Source: Stenotrophomonas beteli
Lineage (GTDB): Bacteria; Pseudomonadota; Gammaproteobacteria; Xanthomonadales; Xanthomonadaceae
Direction: 5' to 3'
Length of the DNA: 38,656 bases
Assembly: GCF_001431665.1 (NCBI RefSeq)
Contig: NZ_LLXV01000070.1
Span: 1-38,656, forward strand
The notes beneath the pieces are model-generated. The model was not told where the DNA came from and did no database searches. It worked only from the letters and a program-made list of their open reading frames with translations. Position 1 is the first letter of the stretch. Every line of letters starts with the position of its first letter. The translations under genes and the position numbers were made by a program. Below, in pieces: positions 26,860-34,580 of the stretch.

Positions 26860-29234
26860 AGGTCCACACGGAAAGAGATGCCGACGGTGCGCGGGGCGCC
26901 GATGAAAGCGTTGTCGCGGCCGTCCACCCCTGCAAGATAGCGCTTATCGGTGAGGTTGCTCACCACCAGGTTGGCACCCATTCCCTTCAACCGTGGCGAC
27001 AGGCCCTGCAGGTCGAAGCCGATGTTGGCGTTGAAGACCGTGGCCGAGGGCAGCGTGTTGACGTTGGCGGCGTCGAGGTAGCGCGTGCCCAGATAACGGC
27101 CGGACAGGCCGACGTTCCAGTTCGCGCCCTGCCAGTCGGCCGACAGCACCAGCGTGTTCTCCGGCTGGCCGATCACCCGGGCGCCGTCGACGATGCCCAG
27201 CTGGGTATCGCGTGCGGCGTTGCCGCTGCCCAGGTACTTGGAACGGTTGTAGGTGTAGGCAGCATTGATCCGCCAGCCATTGTCCCAGCCATAGCCGAAT
27301 GCCGCCTCCAGGCCATTGCTTTCCACGCCGCCGAAGTTCTCGTAGACGCCGTCGGTCTCGCCCAGGTAGTCGATGCCGCTGACGAAGCCGGCCGGCAGGT
27401 AGACGATGCGGTTGTCGAACTTGATGTTGTACAGCGTCACCGAGGCGGTCAGCGGCCAGCGGCTGATGCGCATGCCCACTTCGATGTTGTCGGCGGTCTC
27501 CGGCTCGACGTTGCGGAAGCGCTGCGGATCGGTCTCGCCGAGCACGCCGGACGGGATGGCGGCGAAGTTCTGCGAGAAGCCGGCGAACAGCTCCATGCCT
27601 TCCACGCCGGGCGCCCAGGTAAAGCCGGTGGACAGCAGCGGATCGGATCTGGAGTCGGATTTCACGTGCTCGCTGGCACCGATCACGCGGCGGCGTGACT
27701 GGTCGACGAAGAACTGCTTCACGCCCAGTCGCGCGCTGAACGGCCCGAAGCGCGCGACATCCTCGACGTAGTACATCTGCTCGTCAACCTTGTACTTGTC
27801 CTCGAACTGCACCCAGTACGGCTGGTGGTCGAAGGCAATGTCCTGGCCGACATCGAGCAGGCGGTGCCAGTCACGGCGCGCAGAGCGGTCCAGCTTCTCC
27901 ACCCACAGGCCGCCACGGAGGGTGTTGTCGAACGCGCCGAAGGTCTTCCGCCATTCAACGTCGGCGGTTACGCCCATGCGGTCGTTGTCGTAGTGCGTGT
28001 GGCGGTAGGACTGCGCACCCAGCACGTTGCCGGCGTAGCAGTCAGGGTCGTACTCGGCGGTGAAGCCCCGTCGCGGAGTGCAGTTGGCCAGGCGCTGCGC
28101 GGCACTGCCATCAGGATTGACGAAGAAGATCTGGCCGCGGTTGCTGCCGCCATACACCGTCTTGCCGCCGGTGTATTCCGACTCCGGGCGACCGGCTCCG
28201 TCATCGCTGACCTGCGCCAGGTACGGTGGCAGCCAGTCACCGCGGCCCTGCATGCGGTGCCCGTAGGCGGCCATCGAGGCCTTGAAACCGTTGCCGCCAT
28301 CGAAGGCGGCGCGCAGGTAGCCGAAGGTGTTCTCGCGCAGCGCACGCGAGCCGGAGCGGTAGTTCTGGTCCAGGTAGGGAATACCGGTGAGGGTGCCGAC
28401 CAGGTTGTCGCGCTCCGGGTTGGTGGCGAAACCGGCGGGCGAGACGCTGGTGTACTCGGGCTCGTCGGCATCGTTGTAGGACAGGTAGCCGGTCAGCGTC
28501 CAACGGTCGAGTTCGGTGATGAACTTGCCGGCGATGTGATCGTTGCTGGCGTGGCCGGTGCCATCGATCCAGTCGTGTACCTTCGACGAAGACGCGCTGA
28601 CCCACGCGCGGGTATGGCCCCCCAGCAGGCCGGTGTCGTAGCGCACGTAGTACTTGCGCGCATCGTTGTCACCGGCGCCGACCACGAAACGCAGGCGGCT
28701 GTCCTGCAGTGGATCGCTGGTGAGGAAGTTCAGCGTGCCGCCCAGCGCTTCGTTCGAACGCGAGGAGATATCGGCCGTCCCCTGGCTGACTTCCACCGTT
28801 TCCAGGTCCAGGGTGTCGATGTAGCGGTTGGCCAGCGAGCCACCGCCATACCCCGAACCGCCGTTGGGCAGGCCATCGATGGTGGTACCGATCTGCTGCG
28901 TGTCGCGGTTGGTGACGAAGCCGCGCATGCTGATCTGAGTGCCCCATACCGACGAACCGGTGGCATCGGCTTCGCTGACCACCACGCCTGGCACCTCGTT
29001 GAGTGCATCGTTGACGCTGCTCATCACCGTCTGCCGGTTCAGCGTTTCCGCACGCACCGAAGTCTTGGCGTAACTGGTGGCCTGACCGATCACCTGCACC
29101 TGGTCCAGGGTGCGGGCATCGCCGCTGCGCGCTTCGGTCGCCTCGCCCTGCGGTGCCTCGGCCAGGGCATCCAGTGCGGGGGCGATCAGCAGGGCAAGCA
29201 GCGAGACACGGGGAAAGCGCGCAATCGTTCGCAT
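26856..29234 (-). CDS. TonB-dependent receptor coupled to phospholipase C
   Basis: A 792-residue receptor with signal peptide MRTIARFPRVSLLALLIAPA (cleavage after ALA), a TonB-box-like TLDQVQVIGQ, a plug (SSVNDALNEVPGVVVSEADATGSSVWGTQISMRGFVTNRD, the glycine-rich PNGGSGYGGGS loop, NEALGGTLNF) and a barrel ending in GAPRTVGISFRVDL. No STN domain is present, unlike the receptor at 20091-23024, so it is a transporter rather than a sigma-signalling type. The ATG at 29234 was chosen for the signal peptide. Its stop overlaps the phospholipase start, so receptor and enzyme are made together; products of phospholipid breakdown are a reasonable but unproven ligand. Confidence 0.92.
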   Translation of the reverse strand: MRTIARFPRVSLLALLIAPALDALAEAPQGEATEARSGDARTLDQVQVIGQATSYAKTSVRAETLNRQTVMSSVNDALNEVPGVVVSEADATGSSVWGTQISMRGFVTNRDTQQIGTTIDGLPNGGSGYGGGSLANRYIDTLDLETVEVSQGTADISSRSNEALGGTLNFLTSDPLQDSRLRFVVGAGDNDARKYYVRYDTGLLGGHTRAWVSASSSKVHDWIDGTGHASNDHIAGKFITELDRWTLTGYLSYNDADEPEYTSVSPAGFATNPERDNLVGTLTGIPYLDQNYRSGSRALRENTFGYLRAAFDGGNGFKASMAAYGHRMQGRGDWLPPYLAQVSDDGAGRPESEYTGGKTVYGGSNRGQIFFVNPDGSAAQRLANCTPRRGFTAEYDPDCYAGNVLGAQSYRHTHYDNDRMGVTADVEWRKTFGAFDNTLRGGLWVEKLDRSARRDWHRLLDVGQDIAFDHQPYWVQFEDKYKVDEQMYYVEDVARFGPFSARLGVKQFFVDQSRRRVIGASEHVKSDSRSDPLLSTGFTWAPGVEGMELFAGFSQNFAAIPSGVLGETDPQRFRNVEPETADNIEVGMRISRWPLTASVTLYNIKFDNRIVYLPAGFVSGIDYLGETDGVYENFGGVESNGLEAAFGYGWDNGWRINAAYTYNRSKYLGSGNAARDTQLGIVDGARVIGQPENTLVLSADWQGANWNVGLSGRYLGTRYLDAANVNTLPSATVFNANIGFDLQGLSPRLKGMGANLVVSNLTDKRYLAGVDGRDNAFIGAPRTVGISFRVDL

Positions 29235-29283
29235 CGAAACCGGACCTTCAGCAGAGGGAAGCCCCGGAGTGTCGGCAGCGGCA

Positions 29284-29301
29284 ATGACATCGGCATGACG
29301 T
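29284..29301 (-). promoter_or_regulatory. candidate Pho box before the receptor-phospholipase C operon
   Basis: On the minus strand: ACGTCAT-GCCG-ATGTCAT, two units exactly 11 bases apart, matching CTGTCAT at 5 and 6 of 7 positions. It ends 49 bases before the receptor ATG. A weak -10, GACACT, follows ten bases later, the usual distance for PhoB-activated promoters. Confidence 0.5.
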
Positions 29302-29384
29302 GGCCGCGCAACGACGATGGCACTGTGGGGCAGGTCACGGCCTTCGGGTATGCTCGGCACTTCAATGGAGCTGAGGTGCTGGCG

Positions 29385-30914
29385 ATGCGGAAGCGGTCGA
29401 CGATCTGGCTGGGGGGCGCAGCACTGGTGCTGCTGGCAGCATGCAACCGGACGCCTTCAGGCGAACAGGCGGGCGCACAGCCGCCGCCGATGGCCACAGG
29501 AAACGCGACAGCGGAGGCAGCGCCGCCGGTTTCGCCCGCTGCGGCCGATGGCGCCGCACTCACCGACCGCGAGGGCAAGGCTGTGCCGCTGGTGCCCTTC
29601 GACCCAGCCAGCGTGCCGCTGAGCGACGCCCCGCTGGGCAAACTGCCGTTCTTCAGCCTGCCGCAGGGCTATGCGCCGCAGAACGCGCCGCACCCTCGCG
29701 CATGGGCGCGCTTCCCGTTCCGCATGGGCGAGGGGGTGCATTGGGTGGAAGGCCCTAGCTGGTCGGCACGCATCGTGATCGACAGTGAAGCGGCACCCGG
29801 CAAGGCGTTCTCTGCGCTGGAAGTGCAGCGCAACTTCGACGGTGTGATCACGGCCGCCGGTGGTCGCAAGGTGTTTGAAGGCATGCTGCTGCGCGACATC
29901 TACTATGGCCCGCAGCTGGAAGGCGAGATCGGTGGCGGCTTCATCGACGCGGTGAACGGCGAGCAGGACGCGCCCACCACGGTCTACGTGCTGCGCCAGG
30001 CCAACCGCACCGTCTGGGTGCAGCTTGCGGTGGACAGCAATGGCGCTGGCCTGGTGGTGGTGGATGAAGTGCCGTTCAAGGCCACCGCGAAGTGGTCGGA
30101 CAGCTTCCCGCACCTGTCCCTGCCGGCTGGTTATGGCGATCGCAACAAGGCGCAGCAACGTGATTTCGATGCCTTCCCGTTCTGGACCGGCGATCACTTC
30201 GAGCAGGTCGAAGGTCGTACCTTCGCCGCCGATTTCGACAAGGGGGAGCGCGAATACTCGATGCACGAAGTGCGCCGCAACCTGGAAGCGATGATGGCCC
30301 AGGTCAACGGCACCAAGGTGTTCGAGGGGCGCATCCCGCGCGAGGCCGCCGAGGGGGTGCCGAAGCCGGTGCAGTCGGCCTACAGCGAAGCTGCCAGCTA
30401 CAACTGGAACAACTACGACAGCGTGGTCTACCGCGTCGATCTGGCCGACGGGCGCCAGGTGTGGGTGCACGCGCGGCTGGAATACCTCAGTGCCGGCTGG
30501 GTGGTGGCCGAGCGCAAGGGCTTCACCCAGACCGCGGCGCTGCTGCCGGCCGATGCGTTGAAGAAGAAGCTGGACAGCGACGGGCGGGTGGCGATCGAGG
30601 TCAACTTCGCCACCGACAAGGCGCAGATCCTGCCGGCCTCCGAACCGCAGCTGGCGCAGGTGCTGCAGCTTCTGCAGGGTGATTCTTCGCTGAAGCTGTC
30701 GATTGAAGGCCACACCGACAACAGCGGCGCTGTGGCGCATAACCGCAGCCTGTCCGAGGATCGTGCACGGTCGGTGGTGGCCGCGCTGACCAGCAAGGGC
30801 ATCGCCGCCGATCGCCTGCAGGCGGCCGGCTTCGGTGCCGACAGGCCGGTGGCTGACAACGGCAGCGAAGAAGGCAAGGCACGCAACCGGCGGGTCGAGC
30901 TGGTCAAGCGCTGA
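29385..30914 (+). CDS. OmpA-family lipoprotein with a duplicated N-terminal domain
   Basis: A 509-residue lipoprotein: signal with lipobox LAAC (Cys20), a proline/alanine-rich spacer (21-85), two related segments of about 140 residues (87-232 and 241-381), and a C-terminal OmpA peptidoglycan-binding domain (403-509; VNFATDKAQIL, IEGHTDNSG, NRSLSEDRARSVV, NRRVELVKR). The repeats align visibly: FFSLPQGYA / HLSLPAGYG, ARFPF / DAFPF, EVQRNFDGVI / EVRRNLEAMM and KVFEGML / KVFEGRI. I do not know the function of the repeated domain. GAGG at 29373-29376 precedes the ATG by eight bases. The reading frame stays open far upstream, antisense to the receptor, but that part is not protein-like. Confidence 0.88.
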   Translation: MRKRSTIWLGGAALVLLAACNRTPSGEQAGAQPPPMATGNATAEAAPPVSPAAADGAALTDREGKAVPLVPFDPASVPLSDAPLGKLPFFSLPQGYAPQNAPHPRAWARFPFRMGEGVHWVEGPSWSARIVIDSEAAPGKAFSALEVQRNFDGVITAAGGRKVFEGMLLRDIYYGPQLEGEIGGGFIDAVNGEQDAPTTVYVLRQANRTVWVQLAVDSNGAGLVVVDEVPFKATAKWSDSFPHLSLPAGYGDRNKAQQRDFDAFPFWTGDHFEQVEGRTFAADFDKGEREYSMHEVRRNLEAMMAQVNGTKVFEGRIPREAAEGVPKPVQSAYSEAASYNWNNYDSVVYRVDLADGRQVWVHARLEYLSAGWVVAERKGFTQTAALLPADALKKKLDSDGRVAIEVNFATDKAQILPASEPQLAQVLQLLQGDSSLKLSIEGHTDNSGAVAHNRSLSEDRARSVVAALTSKGIAADRLQAAGFGADRPVADNGSEEGKARNRRVELVKR

Positions 30915-30926
30915 CCCACGGGGTGC

Positions 30927-31853
30927 TCAGTACCGCGCGTCCTTGGGTTTCGGGTCGCGCGGCCAGTCCTTGGCCTTGTTGGCGAAGTCCGGCCGGGGCT
31001 GGTTGATGAAGTAGCTGGCGATGTCCACCGCATCCTGGTCGGGCATCACCTGCTGGCCCAGCGGCGGCTCGCGGGTCACCGCCGGCGGCATGTTGTGCTT
31101 GACGAAGCCGGCCGCCTTGTACAGGCGCGCCATGCCGGCGCCGATGTTGAAGCTGTGGTCGCCCCATAGTGGCGGGAAGGCGATGTCACCGCTGGCGTCG
31201 CGCCGTCCTTCGCCGTTGTCGCCATGGCACGCCGCACACTGCACGGCGTACAGCGCCTGGCCACGGATCGGGTCCGGGGTCAGCGTGCTGTCGATGGGTC
31301 CCTCACTGGGGGCGGCCACCTTTGCACCCTCTGGCACAGGACTGCTCAGCCATGCCATGTAGTCGAGCATCGCGCGCATCTGCGGCGAGTCTTTCGGTAG
31401 CGGCTTGCCGTTCATCGAACGCTGCAGGCAGCCGTTGATGCGCTCGACCCGCCCGATCACCTTGCCCGGGCGCGGCATGTAACGCGGATAGGCGCCGCCG
31501 CCGGTGTTGAAGTAGTGATTGCCGAACGGCCGCTTGCCTTCGGCCATGTGGCACGAGTTGCAGTTCAGATCGTTGCCGACATTGTCCGGCAGCAGCCGTG
31601 CGGTCTCGTTGAGGATGCGGCGGCCGAGCATCACCGATTCGGCGTTGCCGAGCCCGGCGATCTCCTCGGCGCTGGGCGCGTGGTAGTGCCCGACCACCTT
31701 GCCCTGCGCATCGAGGATATCGATCGTGCTGGCTACGGCAGCATCCAGGTCCGGGTACAGATGGCGATAGGCGAGGGTACCGGCGCCGGCCAGCAGCACG
31801 AGGGTGACCACGCTGCCGACCAGCAGGCAGGAGCGCTTGCGCGAACGTTTCAT
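30927..31853 (-). CDS. membrane-anchored diheme cytochrome c, TsdA/SoxA-like
   Basis: A 308-residue protein with one N-terminal membrane anchor (CLLVGSVVTLVLLAGAGTLAY) and two haem sites, CNSCH (98-102) and CAACH (206-210). Between them is VERINGCLQRSMNGKPLPKDS, characteristic of thiosulfate dehydrogenase TsdA and relatives, where a cysteine (here probably Cys142) is an axial haem ligand. It may oxidise thiosulfate or simply carry electrons. The ATG at 31853 overlaps the stop of the upstream triheme cytochrome gene (ATGA), so both are co-translated. It ends 12 bases from the convergent OmpA-type gene. Confidence 0.83.
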   Translation of the reverse strand: MKRSRKRSCLLVGSVVTLVLLAGAGTLAYRHLYPDLDAAVASTIDILDAQGKVVGHYHAPSAEEIAGLGNAESVMLGRRILNETARLLPDNVGNDLNCNSCHMAEGKRPFGNHYFNTGGGAYPRYMPRPGKVIGRVERINGCLQRSMNGKPLPKDSPQMRAMLDYMAWLSSPVPEGAKVAAPSEGPIDSTLTPDPIRGQALYAVQCAACHGDNGEGRRDASGDIAFPPLWGDHSFNIGAGMARLYKAAGFVKHNMPPAVTREPPLGQQVMPDQDAVDIASYFINQPRPDFANKAKDWPRDPKPKDARY

Positions 31854-33196
31854 CGTGTGGCCTCCTGCGGAACGTAGTGCACCGGCTTGTCGCGCACCAC
31901 CCGGCGCATGCGCGCCACGTCGACCTCGCTCACCGCGCTGGCCTGGTTGCCCCAACTGCTGCGGATGAAGGTCAGGATCTGTGCCAGCTGCGCATTCGGC
32001 AGCTGTTCGAAGCCGGGCATGGTGAAGGCCATGCGGTCATGCGCGGTATGCGGCGTGCGGCCACCGATCAGCGTCACCTGGACCAGCGAGCTGGGATCAT
32101 CGGCGAACACGATGGAGTTGCCGGCCAGCGCCGGGTAGACACTCGGCATGCCGCGGCCATCGGCACGATGGCAGGCCTGGCAATGCTCGGCATAGGCCAG
32201 CGAACCGGCAACACGGTAGTCGCCGCTGCGCAGTGCGGCGGTGGTGGTGTCGGTACCGGGCGACCACTGCGCACTGCGGCCCTCACGCGCCGGCAGCTGT
32301 TTCAGGTAGCGGGCCATGGCCAGCAGGTCGGCGTCGGACAGGTACTGCGTGCTGTGCTCGACCACATCGGCCATGCCACCGAAGGCCGCCGATCGATCGG
32401 TGCGTCCGGTGCGCAGGAAGTCGACGATCTCATGCTCGCTCCAGCTGGCCAGGCCGGTCGATTCATTGCGCAGGTTCTTTGCATACCAGCCTTCCAGCAC
32501 CGAACCAGACAGGAACTGGCGGCTGCCATCATCGGCCATCGCCTTTTCCTGGAACGCCAGGCCACGTGGCGTGTGGCAGGCGCCGCAGTGGGCCAGGCCT
32601 TCCACCAGTTCGGCGCCGCGCTGCTGGCTGGCATCCAACGACGGATCCGGGTTGAACGTGCGCGGGCGTGCGAACAGCAGCTGCCACCAGGCCAGCGGCC
32701 AGCGCATGTTGGCCGGCCAGGGGATCGTGCTGTCGGCGTTGTCCTGCTTCACCGGCTGCACCGAGCCCATGAAATAGGCGTACAGCGCCTTGATCTCGGC
32801 ATCGCTGGCGATCACGTACGAGGCGTATGGCATCGCCGGATACAGTGGCTGGCCATCGTGACGGATGCCGCGGCGCACCGCGCGCTCGAAGTCGGCGTAG
32901 TCGTAGGCGCCAATGCCGGTGTCCGGATCGGGCGTGATGTTGGTCGAGTAGAGCGTGCCCATCGGCGTCTGCATGCCGAGGCCACCGGCGAACGGCTTGC
33001 CCCCCGGCGCGGTGTGGCAGGCGGCGCAATCGGCGGCGCGCGACAGGTACTGCCCCTGCGCGATGAGCGCCGGGTCGTGGATGTCGACCTGGGCCGTCTG
33101 CCGGGGGGCGAACCAGTAGGGCGTGGTGCGGGCGATGCCGTACGCGACAGCCATGGTGGCGGCCAGGGCAAGGGCGAGCTTGAGCGAAGTGCGCAT
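31850..33196 (-). CDS. triheme cytochrome c, dehydrogenase-subunit type
   Basis: A 448-residue periplasmic cytochrome with an uncleaved or cleaved N-terminal hydrophobic segment and three haem sites: CAACH (57-61), CGACH (204-208) and CQACH (339-343). The layout and motifs (GQYLSRAADCAACHTAPGGKPFAGG, MPYASY, FNPDPSLDASQQRGAELVEGLAHCGACHTPRG) are those of the cytochrome subunits of membrane alcohol, gluconate or aldehyde dehydrogenases. No dehydrogenase gene is adjacent, so it probably passes electrons from or to the diheme partner that follows. The ATG at 33196 begins the signal segment. A perfect FNR-type palindrome lies 34 bases upstream. Confidence 0.88.
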   Translation of the reverse strand: MRTSLKLALALAATMAVAYGIARTTPYWFAPRQTAQVDIHDPALIAQGQYLSRAADCAACHTAPGGKPFAGGLGMQTPMGTLYSTNITPDPDTGIGAYDYADFERAVRRGIRHDGQPLYPAMPYASYVIASDAEIKALYAYFMGSVQPVKQDNADSTIPWPANMRWPLAWWQLLFARPRTFNPDPSLDASQQRGAELVEGLAHCGACHTPRGLAFQEKAMADDGSRQFLSGSVLEGWYAKNLRNESTGLASWSEHEIVDFLRTGRTDRSAAFGGMADVVEHSTQYLSDADLLAMARYLKQLPAREGRSAQWSPGTDTTTAALRSGDYRVAGSLAYAEHCQACHRADGRGMPSVYPALAGNSIVFADDPSSLVQVTLIGGRTPHTAHDRMAFTMPGFEQLPNAQLAQILTFIRSSWGNQASAVSEVDVARMRRVVRDKPVHYVPQEATR

Positions 33197-33230
33197 GGCC
33201 GCACTGTGGGCAATCGCGCGCGCGCGTTCA

Positions 33231-33244
33231 TTGATCCGGATCAA
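33231..33244. promoter_or_regulatory. FNR/ANR-type operator
   Basis: TTGATCCGGATCAA is a perfect match to the FNR-family palindrome TTGAT-N4-ATCAA. It is 34 bases upstream of the triheme cytochrome gene (minus strand). If it acted at the classical -41.5 position, transcription would begin at about the start codon; a position nearer the promoter would instead mean repression. Confidence 0.75.
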
Positions 33245-33290
33245 TGACTGAACGCGTACAGCTTGCACACGAAGCTGAATCGTTCCTGCG

Positions 33291-33308
33291 CTGTCATCAA
33301 GCCGTCAT
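33291..33308 (+). promoter_or_regulatory. candidate Pho box before the lipoprotein hydrolase
   Basis: CTGTCAT-CAAG-CCGTCAT matches the two CTGTCAT units at 13 of 14 positions with exact 11-base periodicity, the best Pho-box match in the window. TAGATG lies ten bases downstream as a weak -10. The hydrolase start codon is 73 bases further on. Confidence 0.7.
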
Positions 33309-33381
33309 CCATGCGCGATAGATGACCGGCCTATTGGGGCGTTAACGTCCCGTCCTGTCTGATTCACCCCTATGACGTGAT

Positions 33382-34500
33382 ATGAAGCGCCTGCTGCTGT
33401 TGTTGCTGGCGTGCGCCGGCCTGTGGCTGGCTGCATGCTCATCCTCGATCAATGCCTCATCGACCTCGCTCGCCGACCGGCTGATCGCGCCAGGTGGCGT
33501 GTCGACCCTGCTCGATCGCCCGCGCATCGCCGCGGCCATCGCCGAGTTGCCCAACCGCCACGGCTTCGCGCCGGGCCGCGATGGCGTGCCGATCTTCTGG
33601 CGCGTGTTCGATCCCGGCGATTACGGCGCGCGTTACCACTACCTGCCGCAGCGCCACGAGAACGGCCTGCCGCTGGATACCGGCCTGAGCCTGGCAGTAC
33701 CGCAGCCGTTCCGCGCACAGGTGCCGCGCGGCACTGTGGTGCTGCTGCACGGCTGGATGATGAACGGTGATTCGATGCTGCCGTGGTCGCTGCAGCTGGC
33801 CGGATCCGGCTACCGCGTGATCACCCTGGACCTGCGCAACCACGGCCAGTCCGGTGCCGGCCCGTCCGGTTATGGCACCTATGAATCGGATGACGTGGTC
33901 GATGTGATCGGTGAGCTGCGCGCGCGCGGTGAAGTGACCGGCCCGCTGTACCTGTTCGGCGTGTCCTATGGCGCCGCCACGGCGGTGTTCACGGCCGACA
34001 AGCTGGGCGACCAGGTGGCCGGCGTGGTGGCGATGGAGTCGTTCGCCAATGCCGGCGTGGCAATCCGCACGATGATCCCGCACCTGATGGGCTTGCAGCC
34101 GGAAGGATTGAAGGCGCAGGCGGTGGCCTCCTACGCGCGCTGGCGCTATGGCGGCCAGGACATCAATCAGGTGATCGCTGCCGCCAGCCGCCGGATCGAC
34201 GTCGACCTGGACCGCGTGGACGTGGCGCGCGCGCTGGCCGGTACCCGCGCCTGCGTGCTGCTGCTGCACGGCCAGGGCGACCAGCACATCCCGGTCAGCC
34301 AGGGCCGCGAACTGGCGCAGGCCAACCCGCGCGCGCACTACATCGAGATGCGCGGCGAGGACCACATCACCCTGCCATTGCGGCTGGATCTGCTGGCCGG
34401 CGTGGTCGATGACTGGATGGCGCGCGACGAACACCACCCGAAGAGCGCCTGCCCGGCCCCACAGCTGCCGGCCCAGGCCGAATGGCTGGCCCACCGCTGA
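33382..34500 (+). CDS. alpha/beta-hydrolase lipoprotein
   Basis: A 372-residue lipoprotein with lipobox LAAC (Cys19) followed by Ser, which favours outer-membrane placement. The alpha/beta-hydrolase core shows LLHGWMMNGDS (oxyanion loop, 121-131), LDLRNHGQS, the nucleophile elbow GVSYG with Ser195, and probable acid and base residues Asp300 (HGQGD) and His328 (GEDH). It is probably an esterase, lipase or lysophospholipase acting at the cell surface or in the periplasm; the substrate is unknown. The ATG at 33382 is set by the signal sequence; no strong ribosome-binding site is seen. A strong Pho-box match upstream links it to phosphate starvation. Confidence 0.87.
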   Translation: MKRLLLLLLACAGLWLAACSSSINASSTSLADRLIAPGGVSTLLDRPRIAAAIAELPNRHGFAPGRDGVPIFWRVFDPGDYGARYHYLPQRHENGLPLDTGLSLAVPQPFRAQVPRGTVVLLHGWMMNGDSMLPWSLQLAGSGYRVITLDLRNHGQSGAGPSGYGTYESDDVVDVIGELRARGEVTGPLYLFGVSYGAATAVFTADKLGDQVAGVVAMESFANAGVAIRTMIPHLMGLQPEGLKAQAVASYARWRYGGQDINQVIAAASRRIDVDLDRVDVARALAGTRACVLLLHGQGDQHIPVSQGRELAQANPRAHYIEMRGEDHITLPLRLDLLAGVVDDWMARDEHHPKSACPAPQLPAQAEWLAHR

Positions 34501-34577
34501 AAAAGGGGACGGAGGGGATTAAGTCGTTTCCCGCACACCTGGGCAAGAAACGATTTAATCCCCTCCGTCCCCTTTTT
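34500..34577. repeat. 31-bp perfect-but-one palindrome, two-way terminator, probable dispersed repeat
   Basis: Arms at 34500-34530 and 34547-34577 are complementary over 31 bases with a single G-U/mismatch, around a 16-base loop. The arms start AAAAAGGGGACGGAGGGGAT and end in the mirrored T-run, so both strands read stem plus T-run. The left arm begins on the last base of the hydrolase stop codon, and the right arm ends three bases before the convergent MFS gene's stop. The precise architecture suggests an inserted repeat family that supplies terminators. Confidence 0.85.
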
Positions 34578-34580
34578 CTG

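Noticed and set aside
24745..26940. A 731-codon plus-strand open frame over the phospholipase C gene
   Set aside because: It is antisense to a complete, well-signed phospholipase C gene and has no recognisable motif.
27825..29384. A 520-codon N-terminal extension of the OmpA-type lipoprotein frame
   Set aside because: The extension is antisense to the receptor gene and lacks protein-like features; the lipobox and ribosome-binding site support the ATG at 29385.
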